This document shows, piece by piece, positions 22,992-34,356 of a DNA stretch of 64,000 nt. Source of the stretch: Brassica napus (taxonomy: Eukaryota > Streptophyta > Magnoliopsida > Brassicales > Brassicaceae); NCBI RefSeq assembly GCF_020379485.1, contig NC_063450.1, forward strand, positions 31,472,137 through 31,536,136. The letters are read 5' to 3'. A model generated the notes under the pieces. That model ran no database searches. It was not told the origin of the DNA and worked only from the letters and a program-made list of their open reading frames with translations. Within the stretch, counting starts at the first letter, position 1; each line of letters begins with the position of its first letter. Made by a program: the position numbers and the translations under genes.

Positions 22992-23550
22992 TGTAATATC
23001 CCGATTTGTGGTATATAAAAATATTTAAAATAATTGATTTGACTATATGTTACCAGTGTGCACATACATTTTCGATCACATATCAAGATATAACTCTAAA
23101 GTTAAGCGTGTCTGAGCTGGAGTAATGGAAGAATGAGTGATCTTTCGGGAAGTGATTCGTGATATCATGCAAGTGAAGCCAAATCACGGAGAAAGGATCA
23201 ATATGGTAATTGTAGGGTAGGTAAATAAAACGTTTAAGCCTCCGAAAATTTAACGCACCGATGATGGAACTCACATGCCGAGTGAGCGGACCTGAAAGAA
23301 CCATTAACTATAGACGGTCAGAGCATTGCAAAATCTATTATTGGTCTACCAAGTATCTTTCTCATCCTTCAAGCATATCTACATGGAGGCGAATAGTGTT
23401 GCTCAGAAAAAGAAAGGATCTTTCCAACAGCATTTTTTCATCTTTTATTTATTTATCCTACTTCATGGCTAACGTCGGATTATGTAAATTTTCAACTTTC
23501 ATAACAGAAATTTATGTAGACAAAAACGAACTTGATTGAAATAAATATTC
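22992..23550 (+). repeat. Possible chromovirus-type LTR fragment
   Basis: It starts TGTAATATCCCGATT, like many plant Ty3/gypsy chromovirus LTRs, and continues with GGTCTACCAAGTATCTTTCTC and GGAGGCGAATAGTG, familiar in Brassica LTRs. No partner LTR or internal domain is present and the right end is unclear. The remaining sequence to 24077 holds nothing recognisable. Confidence 0.3.
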
Positions 23551-24077
23551 ATATTAATTATTTTATTAAAGACGTGAGTATTAACTTATAAATTCTTAAA
23601 TCCGTATTCATAGTTTTCAAAATATTTGATGTTTTATTTATAAGATTTTCTAAAAGCACAGTAAAATATCGTACCATATGTGACATTTTATTAATTCACT
23701 GTTCAAATAACAATCTCAATTACAAACATAAAGCAATAAATACTTCATCAGCAATCAGAGTCATTACACTCGGTTAATACTTAGCAATCATCACAAACTG
23801 AAAAGAAAATTGAGCAAGCCGACACCGTACTAATATTAAGCGCAATAAAGTCATTAAAATAAGCTCTAATTTTATTCCAACGATCAACGAACCGAAGACC
23901 TCACTAAACGTTAATTATAAAGATGCACAAGCTGGGAATCAACTCCTTTTGTAATCTCACAGTTTATTCATTCTCCATACAAACATACACACACACACAT
24001 ATATAATAACCAGGTTTTTAGCCCGTAATTTTACATTAACCAAACCAATCATTATTTTGTTTTCGTAAATTCTAAAT

Positions 24078-25665
24078 CTATTTGTGGAATTCGATAACAG
24101 AATATGAATAGGCACGACAAATAATTTCACATTGAAGAAAACCTGAACCAAATGCTAAATTCTCGAACTGTAAAAACGATCTCTCTTTACCGCCCGAACA
24201 TTGTGTTAGCATCGACATGTCCATAGCAAACACAGTCTTAGAGAAAAGGTCACCACCCTTTGGGTCAGTTGGTGTAATCATATCTACAACTATCACTTTT
24301 CCTTTTTCCGGTAGACTCTTCCAACAATTTTTTAGAAGCTTTATACAATCTTCGTCCGTCCAATCATGAAGTATCAACTATAAAAAAAGTGGACTTTAAC
24401 AAAAATTATTATATAAATAATGGACTTTAACAAAACTCGAAGATGCCAAACTTACATAGGAAAAAAAGAAGATAACAAACTTTATATATATAATATATCT
24501 ATACTTACTTTCATAAAGACTGCATCTCCTTTTGGAATATTTATAAACATGTCTCCAGAGACATGCTCCACTCCTATAATTAGTAAAATTAACAAAAAAA
24601 AAAGTTTAGAGAGGTAGATACTAAAACATTAGTATATAACTTTCAAAACATTAATTAGTTTGTACCTGGATAAAACGGAGCATTGGTTAAAACCTGAGGT
24701 AGGTCGAAATTAACACCCTTAATATGAGGATACTTGGAAGTGACTAGACCTAATGTAGTTCCACTTCCTCCTCCAACATCCACCAAAGTGTTTACATCTT
24801 CAAATCCTCTGTACACTTCCAGAACCTTCTTCATAATCATTGTGGAAGGTTCTGACATGGCACGATCAAACACTTTAGCAAATTGTCCATCCGAATTAAT
24901 GTATTCAAAAAGTTTCATGCCATGGGCAGAGCTGAATGCATCTCTTCCTTCTAGTATCACATCTTTAAGATTTATCCTGTGAAAAATAAATAAAGTCTTC
25001 ATCTGTTCATTTATGATTGGTTTATATACATATTTCGTTGTAATGAGGTTTAGATAATTTGTTATGACTGGTTTAACATAATTGACGACCAACTCGATTC
25101 AACTTTTTTCTCAATGACTAGAAAATTCTGAATATCCCAAAGGCGATATCCAAACAATGTTTTATTAATTATTTTTAGAATAGTGAAGTACGTACCAAGT
25201 CTTGAAAACTACTTCGCTATGGGTCAACATAAACAGAGAAGCGAGAGAACCAGAACCGTCATTATCTTTCAAGAAATACTTGCAAACCGGCTCGGCTGCA
25301 TATACCCACTCCATCTTTCCGGTTCGACCGTTAGCGTTATTTTCAACCATACGGCACTTTAAAATTGAGTGGCTGACGAGTAAACGCAACATTCGGTCCA
25401 GCAACACTGGCGCCTCCAGGTTGGTAGGTTTGGTTGGGAGACTACGGGATATCTCAAACGGTGAGAGCCACACGCCGTTGCCTGCTGCAGCGACTGTGTC
25501 GATGACCCCAAGCTCCAAGGCAGCTTTGAGAACCATGGGGAAAGCCATGGTGTTAACTATACTCTCCGCTTGTAAGCTCACCATTTTTTCGTCGACTTCT
25601 TGCTCATCTTTGGTTAAAACCGGGTTTGCGCAAGTAGTCAGGTGCCCTTGAAGATGATTTGACAT
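24078..25665 (-). CDS. Plant O-methyltransferase (COMT/IGMT-like), 4 exons, 381 aa
   Basis: Four exons joined by GT-AG introns give an open frame of 382 codons including stop: 25665-25196, 24976-24666, 24573-24509 and 24377-24078. The product is a class II S-adenosyl-methionine O-methyltransferase. The N-terminal dimerisation domain ([33 protein letters not shown]) covers residues 1 to about 130. The SAM-binding motif LVDVGGGSG is at 221-229, GDMF and GDAVFMK lie in exon 3, and [11 protein letters not shown] carries the probable catalytic His at 286. QCSGGKERS and a terminal VIEFHK follow. Length and exon pattern match the family. Relatives methylate phenylpropanoids (COMT) or indole glucosinolates (IGMT); the substrate cannot be told from sequence. 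It is probably cytosolic and dimeric. A young copia LTR starts 285 bp upstream in the same orientation. Confidence 0.93.
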
Positions 25666-25751
25666 TATTTTTGTTGGTTATAAGATCTGAGAAGATAGAT
25701 TGAAAGTAAAATTTCTTTGAGTGCGCGGTTGTAACGTTAATACTTATTGCC

Positions 25752-25759
25752 ATATTATA
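25752..25759 (-). promoter_or_regulatory. Possible TATA box of the O-methyltransferase gene
   Basis: TATAATAT on the minus strand, about 90 bp before the ATG and about 190 bp from the copia LTR. If used, the core promoter was left intact by the insertion. Confidence 0.35.
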
Positions 25760-25950
25760 GGGAAAAATCCAGAAGCCAAAGCTAGATATTTCGACTGTTG
25801 ATTTGATGGCCAAATGACCCCACTCGACTAGTCTACGAGTGTGGCCTTGTGTTATTGTTGTGGGGATCCTTGTGATACGATCTACATACCCATTTGTGAA
25901 AGTAAATGACTCCACCCAACTACGACTAGTTTGTCCAATTAATATTTTAT

Positions 25951-26262
25951 TGTTAGAAATATGAGAGAAGTGTTGTTGTGAAAGTTGTGTCTTTCTCATT
26001 AGTTCTCACTATCAATATATAGTGGAGGTTCCAAGGGTTTACAACAAGGAGAGTATCTACACATTTATTACATATTGACCACAAATATCTAGACTTGGTC
26101 AAAGCTCATAAATGCTCCGGTTGAATGAGTCTTCATCTTGACTAGTCTTGGACGGATGAGACAAACCGGAGACGGGTGTAGACGGACCGGATAGTCTGGT
26201 CGGATGTAAACCTCCTTGATGGTTAATGGCAATCCACATATCCATATCATGGATTTATAACA
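25951..26262 (-). repeat. 3' LTR of young copia element
   Basis: 312 bp. Transcription from this LTR would run toward the O-methyltransferase gene, whose ATG is 285 bp further on. The polypurine tract lies next to it at about 26263-26275 (CTCCCCCTTGG on plus). Confidence 0.95.
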
Positions 26263-26417
26263 CTCCCCCTTGGATGCCATAACCATATCGGGCTTGTAAT
26301 GTGCTAACGTTGCCTCATTAAAACCTCTCCCGGAAAACCCAAAACCCAATGTGGTAAAAAGGGAAACCAAGGACAGGAAAAAGAGTACAACACACATTAC
26401 TCCCCCTGATTTGGACA

Positions 26418-29400
26418 TCACTGAAGGTCCTTGAGTCTTCGCATGCCAATCTGCTGCGTGAGCTTCCTGAATGTGCTGGTGGGAAGTGACTTGGTGAAGA
26501 GGTCGGCTGAGTTCTCACTTGACCGGATTTGAGTGACGCTGACCTCCTTGGCTTTCTGCAACTCATGTGTGAAGAAGAACTTGGGTAGTATATGTTTGGT
26601 TCGGTCACCTTTGATATACCCATCTTTGAGTTGAGCAATGCAGGCTGCATTATCCTCATATATGATGGTCGGACCATTGTCCTCGACCATTCCACTATCT
26701 GATCGGATGTGTTGAGTCATAGACCTCAACCATACACACTCACGACTTGCCTCATGCATGGCTAAGATTTCTGAGTGATTTGATGATGTGGCTGCTATAG
26801 TTTGTTTCATGGAACGCCATGATATTGCAGTACCACCATGAGTGAACACATATCCGGTTTGGGACCGAGCATGGTGTGGATCAGATAAGTAGCCTGCATC
26901 AGCAAAGCCTACTAAACCATCTTTGGTTTCATTGGTATAAAATAGACCCAAATCCTTAGTTCCTTGAAGGTAACGTAGGATATGTTTAATTCCATTCCAG
27001 TGCCTTTGGGTCGGACATGAACTAAAACGGGCTAGGAGACTCACGGCAAAACATATATCTGGTCTAGTGTGGCTAGCCAAATACAGTAACGCTCCTATGG
27101 CACTGAGGTAAGGCACTTCTGGACCCAGGACATTCTCATTCTCGTCCTTAGGACGAAATGGGTCAGTGTCCACTCCAAGGGACCTCACGACCATTGGGCT
27201 GGTCAATGGGTGAGCCTGGTCCATGTTAAATCTCTTGAGTACTTTTTCTGTATATGCCTTTTGATGCACAAGGATTCCTCCTTTTATGTACTCAAGTTGT
27301 AACCCCAAACAGACTTTAGTTTTACCTAGGTCTTTCATTTCAAACTCTTTCTTGAGATATTCAACTGTTTGGGCGATTTCCCCAGGGGTTCCAATGATGT
27401 TCAAATCATCAACATACACTGCTATGATAACAAATCCTTTGTTTGCAAACTTCTTTATAAAGATACATGGACTGATAGGGTCGTTCTTATAGCCAACTTT
27501 GGCAAGGTATTCGCTTAAGCGATTATACCACATTCGACCACTTTGCTTAAGTCCATATAAGGATTTGTTCAGCCTTATGCAGTGTTCTTCTCGAGAACCT
27601 TTATTAGCTTTGAGCTCAACACCCTCTGGTAATCTCATATATATTTCGTTATCCAGTGGACCATAAAGGTATGCGGTTACAACATCCATTAACCGCATAT
27701 CCAAATTTTCTTTGATGGCCAGACTTATTAAAAATCGAAATGTAGTTGCATCCACCACAGGGGAGTATGTCTCCTCATAATCGATGCCTGGTATTTGTGA
27801 GAATCCTTGTGCAACAAGCCGTGCTTTGTATCTTACAATTTCACCATGTTCATTTCTTTTCCTCACAAATACCCACTTATATCCCACTGGTTTAACATTA
27901 TAAGGTGTCCGGATAATCGATCCAAAGACATTCCTTTTCTTAAAAGATTCTAACTCCACGTTTATGGCTTCTTTCCATTTGAGCCAATCTGATCTTTGAG
28001 TGCACTCTAGTATAGACGTGGGTTCATGATCCTCATCTAAGTCCATAACATCAAGGGCTACTTGGTATGCAAATATATCATTGATGTCGACATCATTCCG
28101 GTTCCATCTTGTCCCAGACATTAAATAATTAATTGAGATCTCATCATTAGCACCTTCAGTACCATGAGGCTCGGCGTCCCGAGTCTCATTGGTTGGTACC
28201 TTAGGCATGGCCATTTCGGCCTTGTCTGGACAATCTATGACCTCGGTTTCTTTTGCACCTTTCTTTAGTTTCCGAGGTCTTTTATCTTTGGAACCAATTG
28301 GTCTACCACGCTTAAGACGTGCTTTAGACTCTGTAGCCACTTGATTGTGTCCATCTTGGACATCAATACTTATTGGTGCATTACAAGCTGGTATATAGGA
28401 CTTAGTCACTCTTTTCGGGTCAGCAAAGGAATCAGGCAATTGATTAGCTAGCTTTTGCATATGAATTATTTTCTGGACCTCTAAATCACATGATTGAGTC
28501 CGAGGATCTTGCCATGATAAGGATGTTTGATTCCATACAATTTCTTTTCCCAGCTTGTTATTTTCTCCCCCTAATGTTGGGTACTCTGATTCATCAAAAT
28601 GACAATCAGCATATCTGGCCTTAAATAAATCTCCAGTAGTAGGCTCAAGATATTTAATAATGGTTGGAGAATCAAAACCAACATATATTCCCATCCTCCT
28701 TTGAGGTCCCATTTTTGTTCTCTGTGGTGGTGCAATAGGGATGTACACAGAACATCCAAATATTTTGATATGGGATACGTCTGGCTCATGACCCGAGAGT
28801 AATTGGGATGGAGAATATTTATGTTCACTGGATGGCCTTATGCGTATTAATTCAGCAGCATGTAATACCGCATGTCCCCAAGCTGATACTGGTAGCTTCG
28901 ACCTCATGAGTAATGGTCGAGCAATCAACTGGATTCTTTTAATGAAGGATTCGGCCAATCCATTCTGTGTATGTACATGTGCCACGGAGTGTTCCACACT
29001 TACCCCCATGGACATACAGTAATCATTAAAAGCTTGGGAACTGAATTCACTTGCATTGTCAAGACGTATAGTCTTTAGTGGAAAATCTGGAAAATGGGCT
29101 CGCAGTCTTATGATCTGTGCCAATAGTCTTGCCAATGCTAAGTTTCTAGATGATAATAGACAAACATGCGACCATCTGGTCGATGCGTCAATGAGGACCA
29201 TAAAATATCGAAATGTCCCACAAGGTGGGTGTATTGGTCCACATATATCACCATGTATTCTTTCCAGAAAGTTTAATGTTTCCTTACTCACCTTTCCAGG
29301 TGATGGCCTTATTATTAATTTTCCTTGTGAGCATGGAATACATGTAATGCTCATAGGGATAGTTATCCTATCTTTCAAGGAATGGCCAGTTGAGCTCGAG

Positions 29401-29699
29401 ATTATTTTGCGCATCATGGATCTGCCAGGATGGCCAAGCCTTTCATGCCATTGTTTAAAGGCTTCTCTGAACTCATTAGGAATTGAAGTGTTAGCCTCAC
29501 TCGATTTTATATTGGCACAATAGAGGCCTATTGATATAGCAGGGATAGTCTCTAGGACTTTCTTATGGCCTTGGGCATTTTCATAAATCAAGAGGAATTC
29601 TTTCTTTCCCTCGCCCCTAGTTTCAACATGTAGATCATTCATGCGAATGTCTTTGAAACTTAACAGATTTCTCTTTGATTTTAGGAGAATATAATGCAT
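26418..29699 (-). CDS. Copia pol: integrase, reverse transcriptase, RNase H (1093 codons)
   Basis: One uninterrupted frame. Near the start is the pre-integrase motif WHERLGHPG (about residue 85). The integrase core has HGDICGP, RLDNASEF and NGLAESF, carrying the D, D and E residues (about 145-250). After a basic linker (KRGRPIGSKDKRPRK) comes the copia RT: YKWVFVRKRNEHGEIVRYKA, the PVVDATTFRFLISLA block, the catalytic YVDDLNIIG (about residue 760) and LGLQLEYI. RNase H has GFADAGYLSD, the SSNHSEILAM block and IYEDNAACI, ending ADLFTKSLP. The protein would make and insert the element's DNA. No aspartic-protease D[ST]G motif is found in or just before it, so it probably cannot cleave its own polyprotein. 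Confidence 0.93.
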   Translation of the reverse strand: MHYILLKSKRNLLSFKDIRMNDLHVETRGEGKKEFLLIYENAQGHKKVLETIPAISIGLYCANIKSSEANTSIPNEFREAFKQWHERLGHPGRSMMRKIISSSTGHSLKDRITIPMSITCIPCSQGKLIIRPSPGKVSKETLNFLERIHGDICGPIHPPCGTFRYFMVLIDASTRWSHVCLLSSRNLALARLLAQIIRLRAHFPDFPLKTIRLDNASEFSSQAFNDYCMSMGVSVEHSVAHVHTQNGLAESFIKRIQLIARPLLMRSKLPVSAWGHAVLHAAELIRIRPSSEHKYSPSQLLSGHEPDVSHIKIFGCSVYIPIAPPQRTKMGPQRRMGIYVGFDSPTIIKYLEPTTGDLFKARYADCHFDESEYPTLGGENNKLGKEIVWNQTSLSWQDPRTQSCDLEVQKIIHMQKLANQLPDSFADPKRVTKSYIPACNAPISIDVQDGHNQVATESKARLKRGRPIGSKDKRPRKLKKGAKETEVIDCPDKAEMAMPKVPTNETRDAEPHGTEGANDEISINYLMSGTRWNRNDVDINDIFAYQVALDVMDLDEDHEPTSILECTQRSDWLKWKEAINVELESFKKRNVFGSIIRTPYNVKPVGYKWVFVRKRNEHGEIVRYKARLVAQGFSQIPGIDYEETYSPVVDATTFRFLISLAIKENLDMRLMDVVTAYLYGPLDNEIYMRLPEGVELKANKGSREEHCIRLNKSLYGLKQSGRMWYNRLSEYLAKVGYKNDPISPCIFIKKFANKGFVIIAVYVDDLNIIGTPGEIAQTVEYLKKEFEMKDLGKTKVCLGLQLEYIKGGILVHQKAYTEKVLKRFNMDQAHPLTSPMVVRSLGVDTDPFRPKDENENVLGPEVPYLSAIGALLYLASHTRPDICFAVSLLARFSSCPTQRHWNGIKHILRYLQGTKDLGLFYTNETKDGLVGFADAGYLSDPHHARSQTGYVFTHGGTAISWRSMKQTIAATSSNHSEILAMHEASRECVWLRSMTQHIRSDSGMVEDNGPTIIYEDNAACIAQLKDGYIKGDRTKHILPKFFFTHELQKAKEVSVTQIRSSENSADLFTKSLPTSTFRKLTQQIGMRRLKDLQ

Positions 29700-29790
29700 T
29701 AGAATGCAAAGTCATAGAACATAGGAAAAAGACATAAAGCCAAATCAAGAATGCAAAGACAAAAGCAATATGATATCGAAATCTTCATAT

Positions 29791-30837
29791 TCAGCCACTT
29801 GTAAGGAGGTCTGAAGTCTCAAAATCCTCATGACCATCTCTGCCATGGGCTTGATCATCCTCATGGTCCAGATCATTCTCATTATCATAATGGACGAAAT
29901 TTGCCTCAGAGTTCTTGCCCTTTATGCTCTCCTGGTAGAGCTTAACAAGGTGTTGGGGAGTTTTGCATTTATTAGCCCAATGATTGGTCATCCCACAACG
30001 ATGGCAAGCAGATTTGGTCGAGCTCGAGCCATGGGTTTTGAAGTCGGACTTATACCCACGGTTAGCTTGATGACCTCGGCTGTAGCCTCGGCCTCGGCTG
30101 CGACCAAGATGGTCTCGTGGTTGAAATCCACGGCCACGTGGTTGAAATCCACGGTTACGACCTTGCCATCTACCACGGCCTCTCATGCGACCATGGTATG
30201 ACTCTCTTGGAGTCTCATCCTTTGGCTCTACGGCCGCATGTGCCTCAGGCAATGCTTTAGCACCAGGAGGCCTTAGCTCACTGTTCATCATGAGCAACTC
30301 ATTGTTTTGCTCAGCTAGCAACAAACAAGAGATTAAGGCAGCATAAGTGGAGAAACCCTTCTCTCGGTACTGTTGCTGAAGCACAACATTGCTGGTGTGG
30401 AATGTGGAGAATGTTTTCTCCAACATATCAGCATCAGTAATAGTCTCACCACAAAGTTTCAACTTTGAGACTATTTTGAACAAAGCCGAGTTATACTCTT
30501 CCACAGACTTATAGTCTTGGATTCTCAGGTTTCTCCAATCATAAAGGGCTTTTGGCAATATCACAGTTTTCTGATGATTAAATCTGGTTTTCAACTCTGT
30601 CCAAAGTTCCAGAGGATTCTCAATTGTGAGATACTGGTCCTTGAGACCTTCAGCAAGGTGATGGCGAATGACAACAAGTGCCTTGTAATTATCCTTGTCT
30701 GATGGCTCAGTGCCTTCAGTGATAGTATCACCAAGGTTTCTGGACCTTAAGAGGATTTTGGTATCAAGCTCCCATTGGAGGTAATTATCTCCGGAGAGAT
30801 TGAGGGAAGCATATTCAAGGTTGTTGATTTTCGACAT
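29791..30837 (-). CDS. Copia gag
   Basis: I chose ATG at 30835-30837 (MSKINNLEYASLNLSGDNY), which matches the usual gag beginning; an upstream in-frame ATG adds 48 residues without gag features. The capsid region includes LWTELKTRFNHQK and EEYNSALFKIVSKLK, then an Arg/Gly-rich RNA-binding stretch (RGRGRWQGRNRGFQPRGRG), and a CCHC zinc knuckle CHRCGMTNHWANKC, ending in an acidic tail. It packages the element RNA. It ends 91 bp before pol in a different frame; the protease normally found between them is not recognisable. Confidence 0.92.
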   Translation of the reverse strand: MSKINNLEYASLNLSGDNYLQWELDTKILLRSRNLGDTITEGTEPSDKDNYKALVVIRHHLAEGLKDQYLTIENPLELWTELKTRFNHQKTVILPKALYDWRNLRIQDYKSVEEYNSALFKIVSKLKLCGETITDADMLEKTFSTFHTSNVVLQQQYREKGFSTYAALISCLLLAEQNNELLMMNSELRPPGAKALPEAHAAVEPKDETPRESYHGRMRGRGRWQGRNRGFQPRGRGFQPRDHLGRSRGRGYSRGHQANRGYKSDFKTHGSSSTKSACHRCGMTNHWANKCKTPQHLVKLYQESIKGKNSEANFVHYDNENDLDHEDDQAHGRDGHEDFETSDLLTSG

Positions 30838-32390
30838 CTGAATCAAATATCCATAAAGGAGTAAGGATTCATAATATAATTCAGGACTTGAATTTATATG
30901 CCAAGGAGATTGATGATTTATTATGCATTTTATTTTCAGAAAATATTTTATATGTATTAAGATAAAAATTTTGTCAATCAATGTGGATGGATTTAAAATG
31001 CATCATGGACAAGACAAATAACTTTTATAATGTTCAAGATATTTGTAAACCAAAGTAGATTTTCAAAATCGGTTAAAACTTGGTTTATAAATTTTGAATA
31101 AAGCAAATGTACTAAATTTTAAATGGAAACCGATTTTGTCTAACTATATGCAAACAGTGTGAATCATTTAGATGCAAACAACATGAACCACTTCAGACGC
31201 ACTAGTATCATCATTGCTAAAGCTATGCGAACATGTATGTTTGGTTTCAATTATGTGATACCTATGTCCAGTTTTAACAATATGATAGTTGGATGCATGC
31301 AAAGGTCAGTTCATGGATGATTCAAGTTCGATCTAATGATTTACTAAATGATGCTATCAGGTATGCAAATGATCAGTACATAATTTAATCATAGAATCAA
31401 GTTCAAGGATGAAACTAGATCAAGTTTTATTTTAACTAGCAAACTTATGTGATCAAAATTCAGTATGATATAAAATCGGTTCATGGTTGGTTTAATTAAC
31501 AATATGATCAAATGATTTCAACCAGATTTTATTCTACCTTATGACATATAAAGACTATGGCTTATAAAACTTTAGAAATAATTTTCAGTCAAAGATATGC
31601 TTTTAATAAAATCAAACAAGCATTTATAAAATCGATTATGCATTTATAAAATCATAAAAGGTTTTTAAAACTTTGATAGTTACAAAATAAATATTAATAG
31701 TCAAGGATATGCAATGAATGATTTTAATTTCGATTTTATTGATGGGTTGACTGATTTTAGGAGATCTGGCCGAAAATGGCACAGCAAGGGATTGATGGAA
31801 TTTTGTTTTGGCCAGATTATACACTTATGTTTATCACATCTGGTAAAATGGCCAAACAAAAGGATTGAATCAAAAGGTTTAAGCTTTCTCTAATAATTTT
31901 ATGATTCATAAGTTTTTATAAACAAGATTCATGTAGATCTTTAGGTATTTTGATAAGTTTATAAGTTTTTAGAGAAACATAGAACCTTTAGAGAATTTTA
32001 AGTTTTATGGATTCAAGATACTTTTAGAATCAAGTTTCATATGGATCATATGGATCATAGAAACAAGATCAATATTTTAAATCCATAGATTGTTTATAAG
32101 TTATGGATTCATATAGATCCTAGATTTGTTTCAGACATAATGGTGTTCTATAGATTTCAAGGTTTTGATTTGTTTACCTTTTTCACCACAAGAATCTGAG
32201 AGGACCACCGTGAGAGTTGGCCGGAATTTGAGAGAGAGAGGAGTTTTCCGGCGGAGAGAGAGAGGTGGCCTGGTGGAGAGGAGGCTGAGCGCCGGTGGAG
32301 CAAAGGCTGAGCACCGGAGGAGCTGGCCGGAAAGAGGATCGCCGGCTGAGAGAGATTTCTCAGGTGGAGAGCACAATCGTGCTGATAACG
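30838..32390 (-). other. Untranslated leader of the young copia element
   Basis: About 1.55 kb between the primer site and gag. AT-rich with imperfect repeats (AAGATTCATGTAGATC-type, ATGGATTCATATAGATC-type) in its middle, and a GC-rich, GAGAGA/GCCGG-rich stretch at 32200-32380 next to the LTR. No gene. Confidence 0.6.
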
Positions 32391-32702
32391 TGTTAGAAAT
32401 ATGAGAGAAGTGTTGTTGTGAAAGTTGTGTCTTTCTCATTAGCTCTCACTATCAATATATAGTGGAGGTTCCAAGGGTTTACAACAAGGAGAGTATCTAC
32501 ACATTTATTACATATTGACCACAAATATCTAGACTTGGTCAAAGCTCATAAATGCTCCGGTTGAATGAGTCTTCATCTTGACTAGTCTTGGACGGATGAG
32601 ACAAACCGGAGACGGGTGTAGACGGACCGGATAGTCTGGTCGGATGTAAACCTCCTTGATGGTTAATGGCAATCCACATATCCATATCATGGATTTATAA
32701 CA
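32391..32702 (-). repeat. 5' LTR of young copia element
   Basis: Identical to the 3' LTR except for one base. The adjacent minus-strand sequence CGTTATCAGCACGATTG is where the minus-strand primer site is expected. Confidence 0.95.
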
Positions 32703-33387
32703 TTTATTAAATTTTGTGGGGATCCACGGGATGATATTATTTACATGCTATTGGTTCAGTCCTTCATTCTGAAAATACTAAAATAATTAAAATAGTCTTA
32801 ATAATATATCATATCATTTAAAAAAAACTAAATTTTCAAATATAAAGATAAGCACAACAAATTTGACATGAAATTTAAGAAAATGTTGATATTAGAAATT
32901 TTATTTAGGAAATAAATTTTAAACTATATAAACTTTGAATATTTTTAATACTTTAAAAACTATTTATACTTTTATTGAGACTATTATACTATTACATTTA
33001 TTAAAGTCAAAATTAATTATATAATATCTGATAATTCATATAAAATTATAAACATATAATTTCTTTTAAAAAAATAAAAACTATCATAAAGTTAATATTG
33101 AACATTGAAGTAAGTAACTCTCCTTTTTCCTAAAGAAAGGCAATAATTTTATGTGTGCTTTCAGATGTGATCACCAATAACAAGAGAGAAAGAGAGTCTG
33201 GTGAAAGTTGCTTTGACAGATTAACTTATACGTACGGTAATAATGATTTCATCACTATTTATTTTCTTTTGTTATCTGATCAATTAATCAAGGCTAAACG
33301 AAAATATAACGTGACAATATACGATCAATTTATAATCCATTGTTCCGTTTGCACACATGTATATGTCTTTGTTTTTAATGAATACAT
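32703..33387. other. AT-rich region right of the copia element
   Basis: It starts with the TTTAT duplication. GTGGGGATCC at 32717 echoes GTGGGGATCC at 25860, near the left flank of the insertion. No gene is supported. Confidence 0.4.
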
Positions 33388-33934
33388 TGTTGGAAATCGG
33401 TTTTGACGAAGTGGTGTGGACCATAAATTTTTCGAAAGAAATGTCTGTCGGAAAAACCGGAATTTAGGCACGATGTAACCGTTACCGTGAACACTATGAA
33501 TTATTGTGTTTGTTTGTCAAAATCGAAATTGTTGTGAATGAAAAATGGAGGTCCAATGTGTATGACTTACAAAGTTTATAAAGTTTTGAATTTAGCTAAG
33601 TATAGAAACTAACAAATATACACTTTGGATATTTGAGTTTGAATTAGAATACGAAATGGTTAGTCAGACTAAATGTCTAATAACTTATTTTAAAATCTTA
33701 TTCATGAACAAAATGAAATGTAAACCTATTTAAGAAAAAGATCATTCGTGTTAGTCAAACATAAAATATCTTCTTCTTGAAAGCTAACGTTACCAAATTG
33801 ATTATAGGGAGTCAATTTCCTTTAATACATTTGACGAGACTAATTGCTCCATTTATACGTTGGCTCCTTTTTGGCTGGTTACATAAAGGAAGCCTAAGTC
33901 ATAGCACCTCCAATGACGCCATTGGAGTTCTAAA

Positions 33935-33972
<38 letters not shown>

Positions 33973-34356
33973 ATATATTGTATATATGTATATAGTTGGG
34001 GGTCCATTATTTTGAGAAAAATCCCTCCTAAAATCTTTTAAAGCAAAATGGATAGAACTTCCATTGGAGATGCTCTCGTATTCTAATTGAGAGAATTCGA
34101 ACATAAACAAAACAATCAGAAAACAATTCCTCACATTATTTTTTCCTATTTTTCTTTGATATTTCTTTTAACCCCGAGAGTATAAACAAAATTAGTTTCG
34201 TCAGATTTCTGATAGAGTAACGTAGATCATAAGATTTTTGCAGTTGTATCCTCAGACACATTACGTTATTGAACTATCGCACTACGGAACATATTTTGAG
34301 TTAAGAAAATAGATAATATATCGACTCCACGATTGTATCATCCTTTTATTTTACAC
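33388..34356 (+). repeat. Old LTR, left part (split by a gypsy element)
   Basis: Starts TGTTGGAAATCGG and aligns along its length with the solo LTR at 11309-12212. It is interrupted at 34357 by the element that ends at 41355, and continues at 41361 with TTGATATAATCATTTTAATT through about 41430. It also hosts a MITE at 33903-34074. Confidence 0.7.
33903..34074. mobile_element. Short MITE with AGCAYCTCCAATG ends
   Basis: The left end AGCACCTCCAATG and the right end, reverse-complemented, AGCATCTCCAATG form 13-bp TIRs. It has a TA microsatellite inside (about 33937-33969) and no reading frame. The LTR copy at 11309-12212 has no equivalent insert, which supports an insertion. GAGCATCTCCAATG-like ends are common in Brassicaceae MITEs; the superfamily was not resolved because the TSD is unclear. 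Confidence 0.55.

Larger units (their letters stand above)
25951..32702 (-). mobile_element. Young Ty1/copia retrotransposon, complete with TSD
   Basis: Two 312-bp LTRs (25951-26262 and 32391-32702), each TGTTAG...ATAACA as written on plus, differ at one position (AGTTCTCAC against AGCTCTCAC). TTTAT flanks both ends (25946-25950 and 32703-32707). On the minus strand the order is 5' LTR, a primer-site region TTATCAGCACG, a leader of about 1.5 kb, gag, pol, the polypurine tract AAGGGGGAG and the 3' LTR. One difference in 312 bp implies an insertion on the order of a few hundred thousand years old or less at usual plant rates. Confidence 0.96.

Noticed and set aside
25202..25651. 149-codon plus-strand frame across exon 1 of the O-methyltransferase
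   Set aside because: Antisense shadow of a conserved coding exon.
26418..29700. Plus-strand frames across the copia pol
   Set aside because: Shadows of the intact minus-strand 1093-codon frame.
33937..33969. TA-dinucleotide run
   Set aside because: Ordinary microsatellite inside a MITE. A similar run at 63398-63433 is likewise unremarkable.
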